Shown here: one piece after another, positions 57,553 through 64,000 of the stretch
How the letters are laid out: each line of letters opens with the position of its first letter
Numbering within the stretch: position 1 is the first letter of the stretch
Assembly: GCF_006088715.1 (NCBI RefSeq)
Contig: NZ_CP030771.1
Location: 6,942,001 to 7,006,000, forward strand
DNA from: Streptomyces sp. YIM 121038
Lineage (GTDB): Bacteria; Actinomycetota; Actinomycetes; Streptomycetales; Streptomycetaceae
Length of the DNA stretch: 64,000 nucleotides
Reading direction: 5' to 3'
The notes under the pieces: generated by a model
The model's input: only the letters and a program-made list of their open reading frames with translations
The model's database searches: none
Told to the model about the DNA's origin: nothing
Program-made: the position numbers and the translations under genes

Positions 57553-58821
57553 TCACGTGTCCTGCTTGGTGGGCAGCGGCTGTGGCGGGCGCTGCCCGAC
57601 GTACTGGCCGACAGGACGCATGCGCATCGGCCGCTCCTCGTACTCCTCCAGGGCGTGCGCGATCCAGCCGACCGTGCGGGCCACCGCGAAGACCGTCTCG
57701 CCCGCCTCAGCGGGCATGCCGGACGACACGGTGAGGACGGCGAGCGCGAGGTCGACGTTGGCGTGCAGGTCGGTGTGGCGGGCGGTGGTGGCCACCACGT
57801 CGCGCGCCGCCGCGAGGGCGGGTCCGGCCTTGGGCATCACTTCGAGCAGGCCGAACAGGGCCTGGGCGCGCGGGTCCTCGCCCGCGTACAGGCGATGGCC
57901 GAGCCCGGGGACGCGGCGGCCCGCGCGCAGTTCGTCCGCGACGACCGGTGCCGCGGTGCCCCGGTCGAGCACCTCCACGAGCATGCGGTGGGCGAGGCCG
58001 CTGGCCGCGCCGTGCAGGGGCCCCTCCAGGACGCCGAGGCCCGCCGACACCGCCGCGTACGGGTGGGCGCGGGCGGACGCGGCCACGCGGACCGCCAGCG
58101 TGGACGCGGCGAGGTCGTGGTCGACGAGCAGCGCGAGGGCGGTGTCCAGGGCGTGGAGCGAGGCCTCGTCGGGCTTGCGGCCGCTCAGCCGTGCCCACAG
58201 CCGCCCGGCGAGCGGGCCGCCGTCGCGGTGCGTGGCGAGGACGGGCGGGAGCGCGGCGACCATGGTGGGGATCAACGTGCGGGCCGTGCCGACGACCGCC
58301 TCCTCGGAGAGGTCGAAGCGGAGCGGGTCGGCGGCCGCCGCGGAGATGGCCGCCACGCGCAGGCGGTCCGTGGGGGCGCAGTGCGCGGGCAGGGCGCGCA
58401 CGGCGAGCCGCGCGGCTCCGGCGGGCTCCGGCGGTGCCGTGAAGTGGATGCCCGGGCGCAGGACGCCGGTCCACAGCCACTCGGCGACCTCTTCGTAGGA
58501 GTGGCGCAGGGCCAGCTCGGCCGCGTCGACGCCGCGGAAGTAGTAGCGATCCTTGTCGATCAGCGTGATGCGGGTGCGGACGGAGAGTTCGTTGGCCGTG
58601 GTCGCGGCGGCGGGCTCGCGGCGGTTTCTGTGCGCGAGGGCCCGCACCTCCTTGGGGTCGAAGGTGCTGCCGCGCCCTCCGGGGCCGCGGCGGCTGTTGA
58701 GCTGGCCCCGGCTCACGTACGCGTACACGGTCTCGGGCTTCACGCCGAGTAGCTCCGCGGCCTCCTTGGTGCTGATCCGCCGACCTTCGTGCGTGGCCGC
58801 ACCCGCTTCTTGATCCGTCAT
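57553..58821 (-). CDS. Citrate synthase-like protein with N-terminal helix-turn-helix
   Basis: 422 aa. Residues ~15-60 are a MerR/excisionase-like DNA-binding helix-turn-helix (RISTKEAAELLGVKPETVYA, YVSRGQLNSRRGPGGRGSTF). The remainder is a citrate synthase fold with the catalytic set His270 (GPLHGAASG), His309 (GLGHRLYAGEDPR) and Asp357 (HANVDLALAV). It could be an enzyme, a regulator that senses oxaloacetate or acyl-CoA, or both. ATG 58821 is chosen for the GGTGA before it; in-frame ATGs at 58863 and 58896 extend into the palindrome region. Divergent to a second citrate synthase. Confidence 0.87.
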   Translation of the reverse strand: MTDQEAGAATHEGRRISTKEAAELLGVKPETVYAYVSRGQLNSRRGPGGRGSTFDPKEVRALAHRNRREPAAATTANELSVRTRITLIDKDRYYFRGVDAAELALRHSYEEVAEWLWTGVLRPGIHFTAPPEPAGAARLAVRALPAHCAPTDRLRVAAISAAAADPLRFDLSEEAVVGTARTLIPTMVAALPPVLATHRDGGPLAGRLWARLSGRKPDEASLHALDTALALLVDHDLAASTLAVRVAASARAHPYAAVSAGLGVLEGPLHGAASGLAHRMLVEVLDRGTAAPVVADELRAGRRVPGLGHRLYAGEDPRAQALFGLLEVMPKAGPALAAARDVVATTARHTDLHANVDLALAVLTVSSGMPAEAGETVFAVARTVGWIAHALEEYEERPMRMRPVGQYVGQRPPQPLPTKQDT

Positions 58822-58861
58822 GGGCGTCACCGTATCTGCGTCCGGACAGCTGCATTCGCAC

Positions 58862-58896
58862 ATTGATTCAATCAATATTGACAGGGATTGAGTCAA
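58862..58896. promoter_or_regulatory. Palindromic operator region between the two citrate synthase genes
   Basis: ATTGATT-C-AATCAAT (58862-58876) is a perfect 7-bp palindrome; just after it TTGAC (58878-58882) and GTCAA (58892-58896) form a second inverted pair. This AT-rich patch is unusual in the window and sits 41 nt from one start codon and 46-66 nt from the other. Confidence 0.72.
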
Positions 58897-58941
58897 GCAT
58901 GGACAGTCAAGTCAAGTCCAGGGAGGAAGTCGAGGAACACC

Positions 58942-60117
58942 ATGCCGATCAATGGCTCCGCCGCCACCCCTACCGCGCCCATCGAGGTCCCCCGCGGCCT
59001 CGCGGGCGTCGTCGTCACCGAGACCCAGCTCGGGGACGTCAGGGGATACGAGGGCTTCTACCACTACCGCCAGTACTCCGCCGTCGAGCTCGCGCAGACC
59101 CGCGGCTTCGAGGACGTCTGGCACCTGATGTTCCACGGAACGCTGCCCGACGCCGCGCGGCGGGCAGCCTTCGCCGAGCAGACCGCGGCCCTGCGGCACC
59201 TGCCGGACGAGGTGCGCGCCGCGCTGCCCGCCATCGCCCGCGCCAGCGTGCTCTCCGGTCCGCTCTCCGGACTGCGTACCGCGCTCTCACTCTTCGGCGC
59301 CGCGAAGGGCTTCCGGCCCGTTTACGACATCGATGGCGACCGGCGCCGCGCCGACGCGCTCGCCGCCTCCGCCGTGGTGCCGACCTTGCTCACCGCGCTG
59401 TACCGCCTCGGCCAGGGGCTCGACCCCGTGGAGCCGCGCGACGACCTGTCGTACGCCGCCAACTATCTCTACATGATGACCGGTTCGGAGCCGGACGCCG
59501 CCCGGGCGCGGGCGGTCGAGCAATACTTGATCTCGACCATTGACCACGGCTTCAACGCGTCAACGTTCACGGCCCGCGTCATCACGTCGACGGGTGCGGA
59601 CGTGGCGGCCTGTCTCGTCGGAGCCGTCGGAGCGCTGTCCGGTCCGCTGCACGGCGGTGCGCCCAGTCGCGCCCTGGACACGCTCGACGCGATCGGCACG
59701 CCCGAGCGCATCGACTCCTGGATCCGGGAACGCGTGCTCGCGGGCGAGCGCATCATGGGCTTCGGCCACCCCGTCTACCGCACGGAGGACCCGCGCTCCC
59801 GCATGCTCCGCGGCATCGCGCAGCAGTTCGGCGGCGAGCTCGTGGAGTTCGCGGTGGAGGTCGAACGGCAGGTCGAGGCCATCCTCGCGGAGCTCAAGCC
59901 GGGGCGCGAACTCCACACGAACGTGGAGTTCTACGCGGGCGTGGTCATGGAGCTGTGCGGGCTGCCGCGCGAGATGTTCACGCCGACGTTCGCGTCCGCG
60001 CGTGTGGTGGGCTGGAGCGCCAACATTCTGGAGCAGGCGCAGGACTCGAAAATCATCCGGCCCGCGGCTCGGTACGTGGGGGAGGAGCCGCCGGTGGCGG
60101 TGCCGCCGCTTGCCTGA
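58942..60117 (+). CDS. Citrate synthase (second, no DNA-binding domain)
   Basis: 391 aa. Citrate/2-methylcitrate synthase fold with His237 (GPLHGGAPSRAL) and His276 (GFGHPVYRTEDPR). The third catalytic position, Asp in NVDFYSG of most citrate synthases, is Glu329 here (TNVEFYAGVV). A conserved end (ILEQAQDSKIIRPAARYVG) is present. It condenses oxaloacetate with an acyl-CoA by family, but the substrate is not fixed by sequence. ATG 58942 follows GAGGAA. Divergent from the helix-turn-helix citrate synthase, with shared operators between. Confidence 0.92.
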   Translation: MPINGSAATPTAPIEVPRGLAGVVVTETQLGDVRGYEGFYHYRQYSAVELAQTRGFEDVWHLMFHGTLPDAARRAAFAEQTAALRHLPDEVRAALPAIARASVLSGPLSGLRTALSLFGAAKGFRPVYDIDGDRRRADALAASAVVPTLLTALYRLGQGLDPVEPRDDLSYAANYLYMMTGSEPDAARARAVEQYLISTIDHGFNASTFTARVITSTGADVAACLVGAVGALSGPLHGGAPSRALDTLDAIGTPERIDSWIRERVLAGERIMGFGHPVYRTEDPRSRMLRGIAQQFGGELVEFAVEVERQVEAILAELKPGRELHTNVEFYAGVVMELCGLPREMFTPTFASARVVGWSANILEQAQDSKIIRPAARYVGEEPPVAVPPLA

Positions 60118-60129
60118 TCGGTGCCCAAC

Positions 60130-60250
60130 TGTGCGGCGCCCGGTCGTGCTGTGCCCGGCCGCGCGGTGCCCAGTCGGGCCGCGCTCGGCCGCGCGATGCT
60201 CAGTCGGGCCGTGCTCGGCCGTGCCGCACCCGGCTGCGCGGCGGGCTGCC
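60130..60250. repeat. Degenerate GC-rich direct repeats after citrate synthase
   Basis: Variants of a unit like GTGCCCGGCCGCGCG and CAGTCGGGCCGCGCTCGGCCGCGCG recur through this stretch; for example CAGTCGGGCCG appears at about 60171 and 60211. Non-coding, perhaps including a terminator for the citrate synthase gene. Confidence 0.6.
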
Positions 60251-60288
60251 GAGGCGCAGGCCGAGCCGGGCCGACGGGCCACCCTCGT

Positions 60289-60987
60289 TCACGCGGTGGA
60301 CGGGGGCGTCCTGCGATGCTGGTCGGCCAGGGCGCGCTCGAAGACCCGGAACATGCGGCCCTCCGCACTGTCGGCGGGCAGTCGGCTCTTGTGCGCGCGG
60401 GTGGCGTTCCAGTAGCGCAGGAAGGCGGGGCTGGACAACAGGCTCGACGCGTAGACGACGAGGTCTTCCTCGGAGAAGGTGCCCCAGCTCAGCGCCAGGA
60501 CGAAGTGGTTGAAAGCGAGGTTGGAGAACAGGTCCTGACGCAACTCGGTGGTCGATCCCAGAGGGAGGTCGTTCCACACTGCGGCCAGGTCGGGGTTGTC
60601 CATGACCATCTCGGTCAGCTGCATGTGGAGGGAGCGTAGATCCGCCTCGGCGCTGCGGTGCAACTCCTGTCGTGAAGTCGCCAGTTCCGCCCGCTGGAGC
60701 GCGAGTTCCTGTCGCTGCATGCGTAGTTCACGCTGTTGCAGGAGCAGCGTGAAGATGAGCAGCAGGAGGGCGAGGCCGGAGAAGACGGCACTCACGCCGC
60801 CGAAGTAGTCGCCGATCTGGCTTCGCTTCTCCGCTGTCCGGCTGTCGCCGTTGGCAGCCTCCACGCCGCGTATCAACAATCCGCTCACGGCAATGGACGC
60901 CAGGCTCACAAGCGCGATGCCGATGACGACGGCGGCGCTCCATAGGGAGGTGGTGCGTGCCGAACGCCATGCATGTTGACCTGGCAT
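60289..60987 (-). CDS. DUF6082-like membrane protein
   Basis: 232 aa. Two N-terminal membrane segments (SLWSAAVVIGIALVSLASIA and YFGGVSAVFSGLALLLLIFT), a coiled-coil stretch (LQQRELRMQRQELALQRAEL), and a helical C-terminal domain (DNPDLAAVWNDLPLGS, NLAFNHFVLALSWGTFSEED, LLSSPAFLRYWNATR) shared with the shorter protein at 61817-62269. The family occurs in many divergent copies in Streptomyces, commonly beside short hypothetical genes; its function is unknown. Confidence 0.78.
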   Translation of the reverse strand: MPGQHAWRSARTTSLWSAAVVIGIALVSLASIAVSGLLIRGVEAANGDSRTAEKRSQIGDYFGGVSAVFSGLALLLLIFTLLLQQRELRMQRQELALQRAELATSRQELHRSAEADLRSLHMQLTEMVMDNPDLAAVWNDLPLGSTTELRQDLFSNLAFNHFVLALSWGTFSEEDLVVYASSLLSSPAFLRYWNATRAHKSRLPADSAEGRMFRVFERALADQHRRTPPSTA

Positions 60988-61084
60988 CAGTCACCCCTGA
61001 GGGAAAGTCTTCCCGAGGGTGAGTGCAGGAAACGGCACCCGGGAGGGCGGGAGCAGCAGGGCGCTGGACATGTCGGCTGTGTGC

Positions 61085-61250
61085 CAGGGGGATGGGTCGG
61101 GGCCCGGATGAGGGCGCATCGGCTGCTGATGACGATCCGTGCGTGGGCGGCACGCGCTACGCCGACGGGCAACTCGTCGTCGGGATCCGAGGTCGTTTTG
61201 GTTCAGGTCGCGAGGAAGTCACTGGCCGATGCTTCGATGATGTGCGGCGG
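61085..61250 (-). pseudogene. Decayed copy of the 78-aa gene
   Basis: In one minus-strand frame the sequence reads PHIIEASASDFLAT, a TGA stop at 61203-61205, then ELPVGVARAAHARIVISSRC and ALIRA. This parallels PDIFELSTGDFAVIG ... ALPADAARADDECIVVISRE and TLIRA in the intact gene at 61460-61696. The DNA also aligns (GCCCGGATGAGGG ... CGGCTG ... GACGAT). The stop in the middle and the absence of a clear start indicate a relic. Confidence 0.6.
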
Positions 61251-61459
61251 TCGGCATGGGAAAGGTGGCATCTCTCCCGTGATAGAGGTCCATCCCGCAG
61301 TGGAGTTCGAGCACACCGGAACTACGTCGGCGCACGAGGCGAGAGAGCGCAGGGCGAACGGAGGGCCCGAAGGGCGCTTGTGGTGAGGAGTCACTCACGT
61401 GACGGCAGCTCGGAAGCGAAGCGCCGGAATGGGGCGTCGTGTCCTGCTCCGGGTTACGG
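61251..61459. other. Spacer in the duplicated DUF6082 block
   Basis: About 209 nt between the relic and the intact 78-aa gene. A minus-strand frame open from 61394 into the relic may be part of its former 5' end. No independent gene is supported. Confidence 0.4.
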
Positions 61460-61696
61460 TCAGGCGTCGGGGATGTCGGCCTTGGCCCGGATGAGGGTCT
61501 CTCGGCTGATCACGACGATGCATTCGTCGTCGGCGCGTGCCGCGTCGGCGGGCAGTGCGCCTGCGAGGTCCGCTGTCATCTCGGTTCCGATGACAGCGAA
61601 GTCGCCGGTGCTGAGCTCGAAGATGTCGGGGCACGTCGCGCCCGAGGCGCTGCCCCGCTCGCGTGGAGAGGCGCCAATGCGGCGCAGGATGTTCAA
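61460..61696 (-). CDS. Small hypothetical protein of a Streptomyces-specific family
   Basis: 78 aa: CPDIFELSTGDFAVIGTEMT, then ECIVVISRETLIRAKADIPD. The same family, as I recall, recurs across Streptomyces genomes beside helix-turn-helix or membrane-protein genes. It may adopt a small beta-rich fold; no motif gives a function. ATG 61696 has GGGGAT-type purines upstream. It lies 120 nt downstream of a DUF6082-like gene on the same strand. Confidence 0.72.
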   Translation of the reverse strand: MNILRRIGASPRERGSASGATCPDIFELSTGDFAVIGTEMTADLAGALPADAARADDECIVVISRETLIRAKADIPDA

Positions 61697-61816
61697 GGGG
61701 ATCCTGGTCCTTGGGTGCTAGGCGGAAGGGCCAGGACAGATTAGCCCCAAATGTCTGTGCCCGGGAGCCGTGTGGCGCTCCAACTCGTCTCGGCGCAGGG
61801 GTGGTTGGGGTACCGG

Positions 61817-62269
61817 CTAGTCGGCGGGCGGGTGCTCGACAATCCACCGTTCGCCCGTGTTCGCGGCCCGGAAACCCTGTACCAGACTGTCCAGGGCGCG
61901 CTCCATCTCGGCCTCCTCCGACGAAGGGCACAGGCTGGCGTGGTGGTGGGTGATCTCCCAGTACTCGCGCAAGATCGGGTTCTGGCACATCGCCTGACGA
62001 TGTCCGTGGAGTTCTCCTGGGCTCATGACGCCGATCCGGCACGCCTGCAGAGCGTGGAAGTGGAGGGCGTGGGCGAACAAGAACTGGCGGCGCCCGGCCG
62101 ATGGCGCCTCGCCGTCGTAGATGTCCGGGTCCGCGGCCAGCGTCTCGTCCCCCATGGCCTCGCAGCGCAGGGCGAAGTGCAGACGGTGCTGCTCGGTCAG
62201 GGCCATGTGCCTGCGGAGCCGCGCGGCCGCGAGGGCCAGCGCTCCGGTCGTGATCGCGAGGCCCGCCAT
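61817..62269 (-). CDS. Short DUF6082-like protein (possible frameshift at the 5' end)
   Basis: 150 aa. One N-terminal hydrophobic segment (LAITTGALALAAARL) and the helical domain shared with 60289-60987 (MALTEQHRLHFALRCEAMGD; LHFHALQACRIGVMSPGELH; NPILREYWEITHHHA). ATG 62269 follows GGGGGGA at a long distance. A second ATG at 62316, 47 nt upstream and so out of frame, opens MATRKYWIRGG; a run of seven G (C on the plus strand, 62285-62291) lies between. One extra G would join the two into a longer natural N-terminus. Confidence 0.72.
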   Translation of the reverse strand: MAGLAITTGALALAAARLRRHMALTEQHRLHFALRCEAMGDETLAADPDIYDGEAPSAGRRQFLFAHALHFHALQACRIGVMSPGELHGHRQAMCQNPILREYWEITHHHASLCPSSEEAEMERALDSLVQGFRAANTGERWIVEHPPAD

Positions 62270-62667
62270 CGCGGCCGGCCTGATCCCCCCCGTATCCAGT
62301 ATTTTCGTGTGGCCATGTCAAGCCCCGAATCAGGCGACCGTCCGCCGGTCTTCGGGCGCGGGGCGGCAGGCGGACCGGCGAGCGATGGGCGGCGCTTGCC
62401 GCCTCCCAGGGTGCCGAGCGGCTCTGATCGGCCGGGAGACGGAGAGGAGGCGCACGGAAGCACGGCAGGAATCCGGTTTCCGACATCCCTGCGCCGTGCC
62501 CAATGTGTGCCCCGTCGGCGTCGCACGGGATCGTTCGCCTACCGGCACGTCTACGCGCACATATCCTGGAGTGGTGTTCAAATGCCGTACGTGCTCGTCG
62601 CCTGCGAGGTGTACGCGTCTTGAGCGAATTGACCGACCTTGATGTGTGTTGATGCGAGGGGCCACAC
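62270..62667. other. Divergent spacer upstream of the CobW-type gene
   Basis: 398 nt. Apart from the possible 5' extension of the DUF6082-like gene (to 62316), no gene is supported. No Zur-box-like AT-rich palindrome was found before the CobW-type gene. Confidence 0.5.
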
Positions 62668-64000
62668 GTGCGTGAGCAGCAGATTCCAGTCGTCGTCCTC
62701 ACGGGATTCCTGGGATCGGGCAAGACGACCCTGTTGAACCACCTGCTGCACCGCAGCGGAGGCAGTCGCATCGGCGCGATCGTCAACGACTTCGGTTCCA
62801 TCGAGATCGACGCCATGGCCGTCGCGGGCCAGCTCGGCGACTCCACCGTGTCCCTCGGCAACGGGTGTCTGTGCTGCGCCGTGGACGCCGGCGAACTCGA
62901 TGTGTATCTGGAACGGCTCGCCCGGCCCTCTTCCCGCATCGACGTCATCGTCATCGAGGCGAGCGGGCTCGCGGAGCCGCAGGAACTCGTGCGCATGGTG
63001 CTCGCCAGCGAGAACCCGCACATCGTGTACGGCGGTCTCGTGCAGGTCGTGGACGCCGCCGAGTTCGACGCCACCAGACAGCGGCACCCCGAGGTCGACC
63101 GGCATCTGAAGATCGCCGACCTCGTCGTGGTCAACAAGGCCGACCGGGTACCGGCGGGGGAGCGCGACCGCGTCCTCGACGAGGTGCGCCGTCACACCGA
63201 CCGGGCCGCCGTCGTCGCCGCCACGTACGGGCGCGTGAACGTGGAGCTCCTCCTGGACCGCAAGCCGGTGGGGGAGCGCGTCGGGCAGCTCTCCTTCGAC
63301 GACCTGCACGACCACAGCGAGGACCCGTACACGGACGGCGGCCACCGGGAGGCCGACGGCGGCCCGGAGACGGGCGAGGAGTGCCACTGCGGCGACCCCG
63401 GCCACACCACCCCGCACGGTGCCCCCGGCCACGCCACCCCGGACGGCGACCTCGGCGACGCCACCCCGCACGGCGGCCGCGGTCACGCCCATCTGCACAG
63501 CGCCTACGAGAGCCTCGCCTTCACCTCCGAAGCGCCCATGAACCCCCGCCGCCTCATGGCCTTCCTCGACAGCAGGCCCGAGGGGCTCTACCGCATCAAG
63601 GGGTACGTCGACTTCGGGGCCGCCGACGCGCGCAACCGGTACGCGGTGCACTCCGTGGGGCGGTTCCTGCGCTTCTACCCCGAGCCGTGGGAGCCCGGCG
63701 AGAAGCGCCTCACGCAGCTCGTCCTCATCGGCTCCGGCATCGACGTACCGGAGCTGCACACCCGGCTGACGCTGTGCCGGGAGAACGACGAGGACGCCCC
63801 GCACGCGGATGAGTTCGGCATGTGGGGCGTCCTGCGGTACGTACAGGAGCCGGGTGCGGAGGAGACGCCCGGGGCTGAGGGCGGGAGCGGGCCCGAAGCC
63901 GGGGCCGGGCCGGGACCCGACCCCGCCTCCGATGCCACCGCCGATATCGCCGACGATGTGGACGGCGACGTCGAGCCGGAGGCCGGTCCCGACCCCTACT
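62668..64000 (+). CDS. CobW/YciC-type GTP-binding metallochaperone (partial)
   Basis: At least 444 codons, running off the window. G1 GFLGSGKTTLLNHLL, switch region VNDFGSIEIDA, the metal-binding CxCC motif GNGCLCCAV, EASGLAEPQEL and NKADRVP (G4) define a COG0523 GTPase that delivers zinc or cobalt. Residues ~215-275 are His/Gly/Asp-rich with a nine-residue repeat (GHTTPHGAP, GHATPDGDL, GDATPHGGR), a likely metal-binding store. The CobW C-terminal domain follows, then an acidic tail. GTG 62668 follows GAGGGG by 6 nt. Confidence 0.92.
   Translation, partial: MREQQIPVVVLTGFLGSGKTTLLNHLLHRSGGSRIGAIVNDFGSIEIDAMAVAGQLGDSTVSLGNGCLCCAVDAGELDVYLERLARPSSRIDVIVIEASGLAEPQELVRMVLASENPHIVYGGLVQVVDAAEFDATRQRHPEVDRHLKIADLVVVNKADRVPAGERDRVLDEVRRHTDRAAVVAATYGRVNVELLLDRKPVGERVGQLSFDDLHDHSEDPYTDGGHREADGGPETGEECHCGDPGHTTPHGAPGHATPDGDLGDATPHGGRGHAHLHSAYESLAFTSEAPMNPRRLMAFLDSRPEGLYRIKGYVDFGAADARNRYAVHSVGRFLRFYPEPWEPGEKRLTQLVLIGSGIDVPELHTRLTLCRENDEDAPHADEFGMWGVLRYVQEPGAEETPGAEGGSGPEAGAGPGPDPASDATADIADDVDGDVEPEAGPDPY

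Noticed and set aside
62570..62667. Zur box before the CobW-type gene
   Set aside because: No AT-rich palindrome resembling known Streptomyces Zur sites was seen.

Overview
The window is a high-GC, gene-dense actinobacterial chromosome segment, almost certainly from a Streptomyces. The evidence is hrdB with its Lys/Ala/Thr-rich N-terminal region, a whiH-type sporulation regulator beside it, LexA/NrdR/NrdJ in series, many GTG starts, several start codons that look leaderless, and GC-rich hairpin terminators. From recollection of model Streptomyces maps, the order hflX - siderophore genes - helicase - lexA - nrdR - nrdJ - rnhB - recQ - whiH - hrdB - parE - citrate synthases is the conserved hrdB neighbourhood. 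No rRNA, tRNA, CRISPR array, prophage or insertion sequence was seen.

Layout. (1) 1-5.8 kb: tail of an M1-type peptidase, hflX, then two paralogous secreted lipoprotein serine peptidases on the minus strand that share a 25-nt element upstream. (2) 5.8-12.8 kb: a four-gene NIS siderophore operon (diaminobutyrate-type aminotransferase, IucA/IucC synthetase, GNAT acetyltransferase, second IucA/IucC synthetase). Three of the four proteins carry long low-complexity inserts or extensions, and no N-hydroxylase or decarboxylase is present. (3) 12.9-20.3 kb: DNA damage and nucleotide genes: DinG-like helicase, LexA, NrdR, class II ribonucleotide reductase. A LexA box and a tandem NrdR box pair are readable. 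(4) 20-31 kb: small stress and resistance genes (TerD, arylamine acetyltransferase, TetR/ABC-F pair, ADP-ribosylglycohydrolase, TetR/MFS pair with a double palindromic operator), then rnhB. (5) 31-41.5 kb: RecQ with a phosphoribosyltransferase-like tail, DUF4192 protein, glycogen-debranching-like protein, NUDIX regulator with a palindrome over its promoter, fused ABC transporter. (6) 41.7-49.7 kb: whiH, hrdB, a secreted trypsin, a small zinc-ribbon protein, parE, and an 8-copy heptanucleotide repeat. (7) 49.7-56.3 kb: a NarL-type two-component system, a DUF485/acetate-symporter pair and a convergent CitA/CitB-type two-component system. (8) 56.5-60.1 kb: an iron-box-controlled sucrase/ferredoxin-like gene and two divergent citrate synthases, one with an N-terminal helix-turn-helix, flanking a perfect palindrome. 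(9) 60.1-62.6 kb: a duplicated lineage-specific block (two DUF6082-like proteins, an intact 78-aa protein and a decayed copy of it). (10) 62.7-64 kb: a CobW-type metallochaperone GTPase that runs off the edge.

Most of the window is core chromosome. The least ordinary parts are the siderophore operon with its disordered insertions, the helix-turn-helix citrate synthase and its partner with a changed catalytic residue, the shared promoter element of the peptidase pair, and several clear but apparently uncharacterised operators.
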